From positions 1 through 6,646 of the forward strand of contig JAJYVK010000061.1 of the NCBI GenBank assembly GCA_021792075.1: DNA of 6,646 nt. Direction: 5' to 3'. A program made the translations under genes and the position numbers. Shown here one piece after another: positions 1 to 6,201 of this stretch; within the stretch, counting starts at the first letter, position 1, and every line of letters starts with the position of its first letter. The notes below the pieces were generated by a model that had not been told where the DNA came from, ran no database searches, and was given only the letters and a program-made list of their open reading frames with translations. Origin of the DNA: Actinomycetes bacterium (GTDB taxonomy: Bacteria > Actinomycetota > Acidimicrobiia > Acidimicrobiales > Acidimicrobiaceae).

Positions 1-112
1 CAAGGAGGCAATCCTATACAGTGTTTCCGACGCAGCGTTAATGCGCAACATTGGACAGTACCGTGCTCAGGGCAGGGATAAGGACGGGAACGTAATACAG
101 CTCGAGCTTTAG
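1..112 (+). CDS. C-terminal fragment of a VOC (glyoxalase/extradiol dioxygenase fold) family protein
   Basis: The reading frame that begins at base 2 stays open to a TAG at 110-112 and gives 36 residues, ending in RDKDGNVIQLEL. A '(D/E)xDGNxIxLxL' ending is the classic last beta strand of vicinal-oxygen-chelate proteins (glyoxalase I, extradiol dioxygenases, methylmalonyl-CoA epimerases). In that family the glutamate of the final strand is often a metal ligand. The start lies beyond the left edge, so substrate and subfamily cannot be judged. The next gene, an FAH-family enzyme, starts 110 bases downstream on the same strand. A VOC protein beside an FAH enzyme is a common pairing in ring-cleavage pathways, which suggests (inference) a dioxygenase, isomerase or lactoylglutathione-lyase-like role in one operon. 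The fragment is short, so the call rests on one motif. Confidence 0.6.
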   Translation, partial: KEAILYSVSDAALMRNIGQYRAQGRDKDGNVIQLEL

Positions 113-118
113 GGATCG

Positions 119-147
119 GTGCAGCTCAAACACGGTTGGGGCTGCAC
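119..147 (+). terminator. Hairpin between the VOC fragment and the FAH gene (weak terminator or processing stem)
   Basis: GTGCAGCTC (119-127) pairs with GGGCTGCAC (139-147) over 9 bp, including one G-U pair, around an 11-base loop. It begins seven bases after the VOC stop codon. No T-run follows, so a full intrinsic terminator is doubtful; it may be an attenuating or mRNA-stabilising stem inside the operon. Confidence 0.35.
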
Positions 148-222
148 GTTCGCGACACAATGCCCCAGCTTTCATCGCGACAACATGCAATCCAGAAATT
201 CACTAACTAGAGGGAGAGATCA

Positions 223-1077
223 ATGCGATTCGCATCGTTCAACGTCGGTGGCCGCGACTCATTTGGGATAATCTCGGAAGACGAGGGTGTCATAGACCTT
301 GGGAAAAGACTAGGACAAGGCTCTTTGCTCGAACTCCTGCGTTCAGATTCAGTGGAGGCAGCAAGGAGATTCCGCCAGGAGATGCCTGATTACTCGCTCA
401 GTGACGTAAGGCTCCGCATGCCAGTTCAAGGCGGGGAAAAGATCATCTGCGTTGGAATCAACTATCCGGAGCGGGAAGAGGAGTACAAAGGTGACCTCAA
501 CCGAGGGGCGTACCCGAATCTTTTTGTCAGGTTTCCCTCCTCATTTGCAGCACCGGGAGAGGCCATAATAAGACCAAAGGTCTCGGATCAGCTCGACTAT
601 GAAGGCGAAGTTGTCCTCGTTATGGGCACCCCAGGTCGTCACATTCCAAGAGACAAGGCTAACGAGCATATTGCCGCCATCACAGCAGGTAACGAAGGGA
701 CCGTTCGGGACTGGGTGAAACACGGAACCAAGAACATCACACAAGGAAAGAACTTCGAACGGTCAGGAAGCTTGGGGCCTTGGATCTCCACCAGAGACGA
801 GGCGGACCCGTCGCAAGATATAACCGTCACGACAAGGGTCAACGGGGAAACGCGCCAGAACGACTCCACCAAGAACATGTTCTGGCCCTTCGAAGAACTG
901 ATCAGTTATATAAGCACATTTACGACTCTTTTGCCAGGAGATCTCATATTCACAGGAACTCCAGTCGGGGCAGGAGCGCACATGAGTCCGCCGAGGTACC
1001 TTGTCCCAGGTGACCTCGTCGAAGTTGAGGTACAGGGAGTTGGGACGCTCCAAAACCGGGTCCGGGACGAAAAGTAG
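223..1077 (+). CDS. Fumarylacetoacetate hydrolase (FAH) family protein
   Basis: This 284-residue protein has the full FAH/FAHD1/HpcE fold. An N-terminal cap of about 65 residues precedes the catalytic domain, which opens with GEKIICVGINY (71-81). Metal-site carboxylates are visible at E127 and E129 in DYEGEVVLVMG. The third ligand position is E158 in NEGTVRDW, where FAHD1-type enzymes carry Asp. Later landmarks are GKNFERSGSLGPWI (175-188), the VNGE.RQ.ST stretch (206-216), the PGDLIFTGTP signature (238-247) and a closing GVGTLQNRV. The family hydrolyses C-C bonds in beta-diketo acids, decarboxylates oxo-acids such as oxaloacetate, or isomerises ring-cleavage products in aromatic catabolism; all need Mg2+ or Mn2+ and act in the cytosol. 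The exact substrate cannot be read here. The start is supported by AGGGAGAG at 211-218. The gene follows a VOC fragment and precedes a dihydroxyphthalate-decarboxylase-like gene, which fits a ring-degradation operon. Confidence 0.93.
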   Translation: MRFASFNVGGRDSFGIISEDEGVIDLGKRLGQGSLLELLRSDSVEAARRFRQEMPDYSLSDVRLRMPVQGGEKIICVGINYPEREEEYKGDLNRGAYPNLFVRFPSSFAAPGEAIIRPKVSDQLDYEGEVVLVMGTPGRHIPRDKANEHIAAITAGNEGTVRDWVKHGTKNITQGKNFERSGSLGPWISTRDEADPSQDITVTTRVNGETRQNDSTKNMFWPFEELISYISTFTTLLPGDLIFTGTPVGAGAHMSPPRYLVPGDLVEVEVQGVGTLQNRVRDEK

Positions 1078-1178
1078 CAAGTGGGGCTCATATTTTCATA
1101 GCAGCACTGATTTTCTTTTTACAGGGAATCGCCAGATGGATAATCTAAGAAGCAACATCGACCTACAGGGGGAAACAA

Positions 1179-2171
1179 ATGTCGAAACTCAAGCTCTCCT
1201 TTGCCTCAGCACTTTACGACAGGATGCAGGCACTTTACACTGGAGAGGTTCAGCCGGATGGCATCGAACTCAACTTCATGCACTTCGACGAGCCCAGGGT
1301 AATCTTTGACCGAATGTCAGGCGGACTTGAATTCGACGTCGCGGAATACTCGAGTTCAGAGTTCGTCCAGCGCTTCGCACGCAAGGAGTGCCCATTCGTG
1401 GCAATCCCCATCTTTCCTTCAAGGGCATTCCGAACGGGCTTCATCTCGATCAGAACGGATCGCGGAATCAACTCTCCAAAAGATCTTGAGGGTCGCAGAA
1501 TTGGTGTTCCACTTTATACCATAACCGCAGCCATATTTATCCGTGGATACCTTCAGCATGAATGTGGCGTGGACATCAAAAGCATCAAATGGGTGGAAGG
1601 CGCTGTAAATACGGTAGGAAGCCATGGGAATCCGACAATTCTCCCGCTTCTCAAACCCGCTGATATTGAGGTCAACCGCTCCGGAAAGTCGCTCAGCGAA
1701 TTAATCGACGAAGGATCGATAGACGGAACCATCGGGACCAGTCTCCCGGAATCAATTAGGACGAACCCGAATGTTGACCGGCTCTTCCCTGATTATGTGG
1801 AACTCGAGAAAGAGTACTACAAACGCACCGGCGTCTATCCAATCATGCATCTCATCGCGATCAAAAAGGATATATACGAACGCTACCCGTTCGTTGCCAC
1901 CAGTCTTTACAACGCTTTCGTGGAATCAAAGAATATTGCGCTGAAGAAGATGTACAACCTAAGGGCACTCAAGTACATGACGCCTTGGCTGATGCGAGAT
2001 ATCGACGAAATTTTCGACACCTTCGACGGCGATCCCTGGCCGTACGGCTTAGAAAAGAACAGGCCGACGCTTGAGGCATTAGTGACATACCTCGTTGACC
2101 AGGATCTCATAGCCGAACCAGTTCCAGTTGACGATCTATTCATCCCCACCTACGGCCAAGGGGCAATCTAA
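1179..2171 (+). CDS. 4,5-dihydroxyphthalate decarboxylase-like protein (periplasmic-binding-protein fold, apparently cytosolic)
   Basis: The 330 residues match the Pht5-type family throughout: DRMQALYTGEVQPDGIEL (14-31), EFDVAEYSSSEF (51-62), FVAIPIFPSRAFRTGFI (73-89), LEGRRIGVPLYTITAAIFIRG (103-123), YYKRTGVYPIMH (213-224) and GDPWPYGLEKNRPTLEAL (284-301). Length equals that of Pht5, the enzyme that decarboxylates 4,5-dihydroxyphthalate to protocatechuate in phthalate breakdown. The fold is that of ABC solute-binding proteins (NMT1/SsuA-like), but the N-terminus MSKLKLSFASALYD has no signal peptide or lipobox, and no permease or ATPase gene is in view. I therefore favour a cytosolic enzyme over a transport protein. 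Many members of this family are uncharacterised, so the real substrate may be another aromatic or cyclic acid. The start has AGGGGG (1167-1172) six bases upstream. It lies 101 bases after the FAH gene and probably shares its transcript. Confidence 0.82.
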   Translation: MSKLKLSFASALYDRMQALYTGEVQPDGIELNFMHFDEPRVIFDRMSGGLEFDVAEYSSSEFVQRFARKECPFVAIPIFPSRAFRTGFISIRTDRGINSPKDLEGRRIGVPLYTITAAIFIRGYLQHECGVDIKSIKWVEGAVNTVGSHGNPTILPLLKPADIEVNRSGKSLSELIDEGSIDGTIGTSLPESIRTNPNVDRLFPDYVELEKEYYKRTGVYPIMHLIAIKKDIYERYPFVATSLYNAFVESKNIALKKMYNLRALKYMTPWLMRDIDEIFDTFDGDPWPYGLEKNRPTLEALVTYLVDQDLIAEPVPVDDLFIPTYGQGAI

Positions 2172-2185
2172 TACGAAAACGTTTC

Positions 2186-2233
2186 GAGCCAATAGAGTCC
2201 CTGGAACCGAGCCGCCCGGGATTCTGTTGGCTC
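2186..2233. terminator. Bidirectional terminator between convergent genes
   Basis: GAGCCAATAGAGTCCC (2186-2201) pairs continuously with GGGATTCTGTTGGCTC (2218-2233): 16 bp with two G-T wobbles on the plus strand, around a 16-base loop. It sits 14 bases after the stop of the plus-strand decarboxylase-like gene and overlaps the stop codon of the minus-strand hydrolase gene. On the minus strand the stem is followed within eight bases by TTTT; on the plus strand there is no clear T-run. Position and stem strength make termination of both converging transcripts the simplest reading. Confidence 0.7.
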
Positions 2234-3029
2234 ATTCCAGCTGCTGCGAACCGAGAAAGTCTAGAATCAGGTCGCCTAAAGCTTCGGGGGCAGTAACGGG
2301 CAGGAAATGCCCACCTTCAATAAGTTCGAACCGAGATCCTGGAATCCGTTTAGCCACCTCCTCGCTTCCTTGATAAGGCCTAACTTGGTCCTGCCGACCG
2401 GCTACCACCATCACAGGGCAGTGAATTGTTGGAAGAAGGTAGCGCAAGTCAGTCCTTGCAAGAACGCGATTCGACTCTGCAAATCCCCACGGATCATTGG
2501 CAAGATAGCGACCCCTCACCTCTGGAAAAACCTTTTCGTCCCGCAGCTCCGGCTGATATGACTTGTCAAGCGTGGTCTCCAAAGCGGCTCTGATCCCGTG
2601 CTTCTCGGCGAAATCAGCCCTTTCAAGCAGTGCTGACGCCCTTGACGGGTCGACGCCGAGGGCCGGATTACACAGGGTTATCGAGCCGACGCGATCCTGA
2701 AATCTCTCGTAAAATCGAAGAGCCTGAAGACCGGCAGCGGCGACGGTCACCATGTGGCAGACCCTGTCTAAGCCGACCGTCCTCTCTATCAGTTGATTGA
2801 TGTCTTCGACGAGGTCATCAACACCGAAAGAGCTTCGCACCTTTTCAGAAAGTCCGGAACCTCTCTGATCAAATGACAGAACCCTATAGCGAGATAGAAG
2901 CGATGGAACGACTGCGTTGAAGCTCTCGAGCGTTCCACCAATTTCGTGAAACAAGACAATAAGTGGACCGTTGGCGTTACCATCTATGCGGAAATGAATG
3001 CTCACTGCATTCACGTCGAGCCAACTCAT
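2232..3029 (-). CDS. Alpha/beta-hydrolase-fold protein lacking the serine nucleophile
   Basis: The protein resembles the 3-oxoadipate enol-lactonase/ring-fission hydrolase group. Counting from the upstream TTG at 3032 (266 residues), the oxyanion-loop region is LIVLFHEIGG (24-33), then YRVLSFDQRGSGLSE (49-63), the cap domain, a probable acid D215 in VVAGRQDQVRP and a histidine H242 in EGGHF. The nucleophile elbow, normally GxSxG, reads VTVAAAGLQAL (95-105), so Ala98 stands where Ser should be. The rest of the fold looks intact, so this may be an atypical lyase or hydrolase, or a non-catalytic relative, rather than a pseudogene. I chose the ATG at 3029 (265 residues). The in-frame TTG directly before it is possible, because GAGGGGGGGG (3043-3034) would serve either start. 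The gene is downstream of merR on the same strand with a 166-base gap, and converges on the decarboxylase-like gene. Its role in the same catabolism is inference. Confidence 0.85.
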   Translation of the reverse strand: MSWLDVNAVSIHFRIDGNANGPLIVLFHEIGGTLESFNAVVPSLLSRYRVLSFDQRGSGLSEKVRSSFGVDDLVEDINQLIERTVGLDRVCHMVTVAAAGLQALRFYERFQDRVGSITLCNPALGVDPSRASALLERADFAEKHGIRAALETTLDKSYQPELRDEKVFPEVRGRYLANDPWGFAESNRVLARTDLRYLLPTIHCPVMVVAGRQDQVRPYQGSEEVAKRIPGSRFELIEGGHFLPVTAPEALGDLILDFLGSQQLE

Positions 3030-3033
3030 CAAA

Positions 3034-3043
3034 CCCCCCCCTC
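3034..3043 (-). promoter_or_regulatory. Ribosome binding site with an eight-G run, hydrolase gene
   Basis: The minus strand reads GAGGGGGGGG immediately before TTTGATG. The purine tract can pair with the anti-Shine-Dalgarno sequence in several registers, which leaves the ATG at 3029 and the TTG at 3032 both possible. A run of eight identical bases is also a site where replication slippage would change the spacing to the start codon. Confidence 0.55.
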
Positions 3044-3195
3044 ACAATTTAAACAACTCCAGGTCCAAGCGGTTTCTAACCACCAAGAGACGCGAAGAAC
3101 TTCACAAAAGATGCCGTACCACAACGATAGCGCTGCGACGCTGAGACCACGCTAGCCAGCTTCAATCTGTTCAGCCAGCGAAGGCTGCGACCGAT

Positions 3196-3651
3196 TCATT
3201 CTCCAGACCTATCGTCCATTAGCACTTGAATCTTGTCCAGCTTCGCCTGCAAATCATCCTGAAACTCCTGAAGGCGGTTTTGCTTCTCGGCGACCTTGGC
3301 ACGGAGATCCTCCAGAATGCTCACAGCAGCTTCCAAAAGCTCCTTCTTTGGCCTCGATGCTCTCCTATAGGCCGATCGAATGCTCTCAAGATTGTCCTCT
3401 GCTTTCAGAACGTCTTTGATCTCCTCCAGGTTGAAGCCCATCAAAGACTGAAGAGTTCGAATCCGGCTAACACGACCGATCGCCTTTTCGTCGTAGAGTC
3501 GCGCACCACCTCGCGAGTACGCGCTAGGTGCAACAAGCCCGTACTCTTCGTAGTAGCGCAGGGTACGCTCAGATATCCCGATCTGCTCCGCAACAGCGCC
3601 GATTCGAACAAGCTGCGGCTCGGCATTGGACGTACTCATCTCGGCAACCAA
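3196..3651 (-). CDS. MerR-family transcriptional regulator
   Basis: The 151-residue protein begins with a MerR DNA-binding domain. The winged helix-turn-helix VRIGAVAEQIGISERTLRYYEEYGLV (15-40) is followed by RLYDEKAIGRVSRIRTLQSLMGFNLEEIKDVL (51-82). A charged, heptad-like helix at about 102-146 is the usual antiparallel dimerisation coiled coil. There is no cysteine anywhere and no GyrI-like or other large effector domain, so sensing of metal or redox through thiols is unlikely; a small ligand or the dimer interface itself may be the switch. The start is taken as TTG at 3651 because AAAGGGA (3664-3658) lies six bases upstream. The ATG at 3639 has only a poor site. The gene lies 86 bases after the transporter on the same strand, so autoregulated co-transcription with it is likely. 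A palindrome at 5579-5594 is its probable operator. Confidence 0.92.
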   Translation of the reverse strand: MVAEMSTSNAEPQLVRIGAVAEQIGISERTLRYYEEYGLVAPSAYSRGGARLYDEKAIGRVSRIRTLQSLMGFNLEEIKDVLKAEDNLESIRSAYRRASRPKKELLEAAVSILEDLRAKVAEKQNRLQEFQDDLQAKLDKIQVLMDDRSGE

Positions 3652-3657
3652 CTCTCG

Positions 3658-3664
3658 TCCCTTT
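3658..3664 (-). promoter_or_regulatory. Ribosome binding site deciding the merR TTG start
   Basis: AAAGGGA on the minus strand is followed by a six-base spacer and then TTG at 3651-3649. The same site would be 18 bases from the internal ATG at 3639, too far, so the TTG start is preferred. Confidence 0.5.
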
Positions 3665-3703
3665 CATCAAGCTCAGCCAACCCCAAGCTCAACCTTCACA
3701 CAT

Positions 3704-3723
3704 TCCAGGGCTAAAACCCTGAA
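3704..3723 (-). other. Small intercistronic hairpin between transporter and merR genes
   Basis: On the minus strand TTCAGGG pairs with CCCTGGA around a six-base TTTTAG loop (7 bp with one G-U). It lies just after the transporter stop codon and has no following T-run. It could tune read-through or protect the transporter mRNA end; it is too weak to call a terminator. Confidence 0.3.
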
Positions 3724-3737
3724 CAAATGGGGAGTGA

Positions 3738-5525
3738 TTACTCAGCCTTTCTCAAAAGCTGCGGCTCCTCAGCAAGCTCATGCTCAGAAAGCGCCTTCTC
3801 CGCTGGCTCCTGCTCTACCCCATCGCCGTGATGATACTTCCCACCCCGAAGAGCGGAGGCGATAGCTGCTACCACTGTAGCAATGAATGCAAAGTAGAAC
3901 GCTGCATCAAGCCCTTTACGAAAAGACGAAGCGATCAACTGTGGAAAGAACTCACGGCCTGTGAGGTATCCTGCCTTGGCGGCTGGAAGATGTGCGAGCG
4001 TCGGCCCCAAAAGGGACTTCATCGGATTGTATCCCAGCAACGCTGAAAACAAGGTTGCAGTTGGCGGAAGATGCGAGACGGCGTTCGCTGAGGCAGCGGG
4101 AACTCCCTGACTTGTCAGTCCCGCGTACAAGGCACTCGGCAAACTAGCCGAGAGTCCCGTGATAATCAGAGTGAAGAACACACCAATCGATAACACCATG
4201 GCGGAGTTCTGAAATGTGGAGACCATGCCAGCACCTGACCCCCTTTGGTCCGGCGGAAGGCTGTTCATGATTCCAGCTCGATTGGGCGAAGCGAACATGC
4301 CCATTGCGACTCCATTGAGCAAAAGCAGCAGCGCAAACCAGATATATGAAAAGTTGATCGGAAGGAATGTAAAGAGTATGAAGCTTATCGCCGCCGCAGC
4401 CATCCCTCCTGTCGCAAAAGGTCTCGCCCCATATCGGTCCGAGAGAATTCCCGACAAAGGACCCGCGATCAGAAAGCCCACAGTCAAGGGCACCATGTAA
4501 AGGCCGGCCCACAGAGGTGTGCTCTCAAAGGAGTAGCCATGAAGAGGTAGCCAGATTCCCTGAAGCCAGATAATAAGGATGAACATCAGTCCGCCACGCC
4601 CCAGGGAGGCAAGAAGACTAGCCACGTTTCCCGCGGCGAACGCCCTTATCCTGAATAGCGAAAGCCGGAACATTGGCTGCTCCACCTTTGTTTCGATCAC
4701 GGCAAAAACTATGAGGATTGCAATGCCAAAGGATAGCAACGCAACAACCGAGGGGTTGGACCAGCCCATATTGCTGTGGCCGTAAGGCATTATACCGTAA
4801 GTGATTCCCACGAGTACTGCTATCAATCCGACCGCAAAGGTGAGATTACCCCACCAGTCGATCCGCGAAGGGGTACGCATCCCGTGCTCCTCAAGCTTTA
4901 GGTAGGACCAGATTGTTCCTGCCACGCCAAATGGCACGGAAACCACGAAGACTAGGTGCCAGTCGACAGGACCCAGCAATCCACCGAGCACGAGTCCTAT
5001 AAAAGAACCTGCAATTGCTGCAACATTATTGATTCCAAGGGCTAGACCCCGTTCATTCTTCGGAAATGCATCGGTCAAAATTGCTGAGGAGTTTGCAAAC
5101 AGGAAGGCCCCACCAATCCCCTGCAGTATCCTCATGCTGATGAGCCAGAGGGCTCCCGATGTACCCTTCATCCAGGTCACCGAGAGAAGGATCGAAAAGA
5201 AAGAGAAGATTACGAAGCCTAAGTTGAAGACCTTGACCCGTCCAAATATGTCACCAATTCTCCCGAAACTCACAACCAGTACGGCCGTAACGACCATGAA
5301 ACCCATGATCAGCCAGAGCAAGTAACCGGCGTTGCTCGGGACAAGCGGATTCATCTTCAGCCCACGAAAGATATCGGGTAATGCAATCAACATTATCGAA
5401 GTGTTTATAGTCGCCAACAGCACGGCAAGCGTAGTGTTCGAAAGTGCAATCCATTTGTAGTCGAGCTGGTGCCTTTTCGTTTTCACCGCACCTGCAGCCT
5501 GCTGGGTCATGACCTCGCTCGCCAT
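3738..5525 (-). CDS. DHA2-type (EmrB/QacA) major facilitator drug or metabolite exporter, about 14 transmembrane helices
   Basis: This 595-residue inner-membrane protein has the DHA2 layout. A short charged N-terminus precedes TM1 (about 25-47), which carries the DHA2-like stretch LATINTSIMLIALPDI (37-52). Motif A is GRIGDIFGRVKVF (88-100), followed by RILQGIGGAFLFANSSAI (132-149, the motif B arginine region), GSFIGLVLGGLLG (173-185, motif C-like) and a second motif A-like loop GILSDRYGARPF (359-370). There are about fourteen hydrophobic segments. A long loop of about 70 residues (roughly 463-535), predicted outside, precedes the last helix (542-560). The tail after 565 is hydrophilic and glutamate-rich. 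The family exports drugs, dyes, fatty acids or metabolites by proton antiport. The start is firm: AGGAGG (5538-5533) lies seven bases before ATG. The adjacent merR gene and the upstream palindrome indicate inducible control. The substrate is unknown; export of a toxic aromatic intermediate is a guess from context. Confidence 0.95.
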   Translation of the reverse strand: MASEVMTQQAAGAVKTKRHQLDYKWIALSNTTLAVLLATINTSIMLIALPDIFRGLKMNPLVPSNAGYLLWLIMGFMVVTAVLVVSFGRIGDIFGRVKVFNLGFVIFSFFSILLSVTWMKGTSGALWLISMRILQGIGGAFLFANSSAILTDAFPKNERGLALGINNVAAIAGSFIGLVLGGLLGPVDWHLVFVVSVPFGVAGTIWSYLKLEEHGMRTPSRIDWWGNLTFAVGLIAVLVGITYGIMPYGHSNMGWSNPSVVALLSFGIAILIVFAVIETKVEQPMFRLSLFRIRAFAAGNVASLLASLGRGGLMFILIIWLQGIWLPLHGYSFESTPLWAGLYMVPLTVGFLIAGPLSGILSDRYGARPFATGGMAAAAISFILFTFLPINFSYIWFALLLLLNGVAMGMFASPNRAGIMNSLPPDQRGSGAGMVSTFQNSAMVLSIGVFFTLIITGLSASLPSALYAGLTSQGVPAASANAVSHLPPTATLFSALLGYNPMKSLLGPTLAHLPAAKAGYLTGREFFPQLIASSFRKGLDAAFYFAFIATVVAAIASALRGGKYHHGDGVEQEPAEKALSEHELAEEPQLLRKAE

Positions 5526-5578
5526 CTACAAGCCTCCTGGAACGAATATGTATGCAAATTCATTTCGGCTTAGTTAAG

Positions 5579-5600
5579 TTTACGTGAACGTAAAGGTTAA
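5579..5600 (-). promoter_or_regulatory. Probable MerR operator and promoter of the exporter-merR unit
   Basis: The minus strand carries TTTACGT-TC-ACGTAAA (5594-5579), a perfect 7-2-7 palindrome, directly after the -35-like hexamer TTAACC (5600-5595). MerR-family activators bind a dyad in the overlong spacer between -35 and -10, which is this arrangement. A -10 is not convincing: TAACTA or AACTAA lies 18-19 bases downstream of TTAACC. TTTACGT/ACGTAAA dyads resemble, from memory, operators of the LiuR-type MerR group. The site is 54 bases before the transporter ATG. I saw no second copy in the window. Confidence 0.65.
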
Positions 5601-5602
5601 CC

Positions 5603-5895
5603 ACCAATCGAAACGAATAATTCCTGATTATCAATGCACGCCGCCGCACAGTCAGACTCGCTCAAAGGCCTCTCCTCGAGGCCGCTTTGGTCCCGGCTAG
5701 GAACTCAATGCTCCGAGAGGTCAGCTCTGAACTCTAATTATTTAGCTGGATCATCTCGTAAGGCAAGCCTTGACATACCGTTCGAACACGTCGAAAGACA
5801 ACAAACTCCTGCATACAACCTAACACCGGGCTCTCTTTCGCGGACATAAACGGACGCGTGCTCGTAAAAGTCGCGATCAAGCCGCAACGACAGTT
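5603..5895. other. Intergenic stretch with no gene recognised
   Basis: Between the transporter promoter and the insertion-sequence end I find no credible coding region on either strand. The only clear structure is a 6-bp stem GGCCTC/GAGGCC (5667-5683, five-base loop) flanked by AAA and TTT. A lone TTGACA at 5770 has no matching -10. The small open frame at 5634-5849 lacks a ribosome site and any recognisable motif. Confidence 0.5.
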
Positions 5896-6060
5896 GTGAA
5901 CCTCCCCTGTCTTACGGACGAGGCTTCTGACCCATCCGCAAGACAGGAGTTATTGGCAAATGCTTCTATCACCCCACCACGACCGTCGGGCCTGGCTCTT
6001 GGAAGCCGCTAAACGATTTGGCTTCGGTTGGGCTTGCTCATTTGAATTGCTCAATGCGAG
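5896..6060 (-). ncRNA. Candidate TnpB omega RNA (right-end-derived guide scaffold)
   Basis: Omega RNA of TnpB nucleases comes from the 3' end of the element and stops at the right boundary, with the guide copied from flanking DNA. Here the region ends with a strong hairpin: CCTGTCTTGCGGA (5947-5935) pairs with TCCGTAAGACAGG (5918-5906), 13 bp with one G-U and a 16-base loop. Upstream is GAAGCC/GGCTTC (6025-6002), 6 bp with a 12-base loop. The 5' limit is a guess; the RNA could reach back to a third stem, TATCTTTG/CAAAGATA (6160-6127). The matching guide would begin AACTGTCGTTG just outside the element. TnpB is broken here, so the RNA may be a relic or serve a copy elsewhere. Confidence 0.45.
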
Positions 6061-6201
6061 GATTGGTTCTCGGAGCTACTTGGACTCTGGGCTTGCGGCA
6101 CTGCACCTTTTAGTGCTCATTGCGCTTATCTTTGCGCCAGCGCTCTACTGCCCAAAGATACGCGATGCGGATCTATGAGTCCCCACCTATTGCTATGCAA
6201 T

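Noticed and set aside
150..182. Repeated TCGCGACA (150-157 and 175-182)
   Set aside because: Only two eight-base copies with no further units; this is not enough to call an operator or repeat array.
763..1080. Minus-strand open frames inside the FAH gene
   Set aside because: They are fully antisense to a well-supported gene, with no motif and no ribosome site.
5770..5787. TTGACA followed by GTTCGAAC, suggesting a promoter or a tRNA T-arm
   Set aside because: No -10 hexamer lies at the right distance. No acceptor, D or anticodon arms can be drawn around the TTCGAAC.
5634..5849. 71-residue plus-strand open frame upstream of the exporter
   Set aside because: There is no Shine-Dalgarno site, the composition is low-information and Ser-rich, and no motif is seen; it starts close to the exporter promoter on the opposite strand.
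6034..6053. Direct repeat TTGCTCA spaced by 13 bases
   Set aside because: Two short copies in the IS right-end region; no array continues, so CRISPR or iteron calls are unsupported.
5960..6178. 72-residue plus-strand open frame with a hydrophobic C-terminal part
   Set aside because: It lies antisense to the right-end region of the insertion sequence and has no ribosome site or family motif. The hairpins and IS context explain the sequence better.
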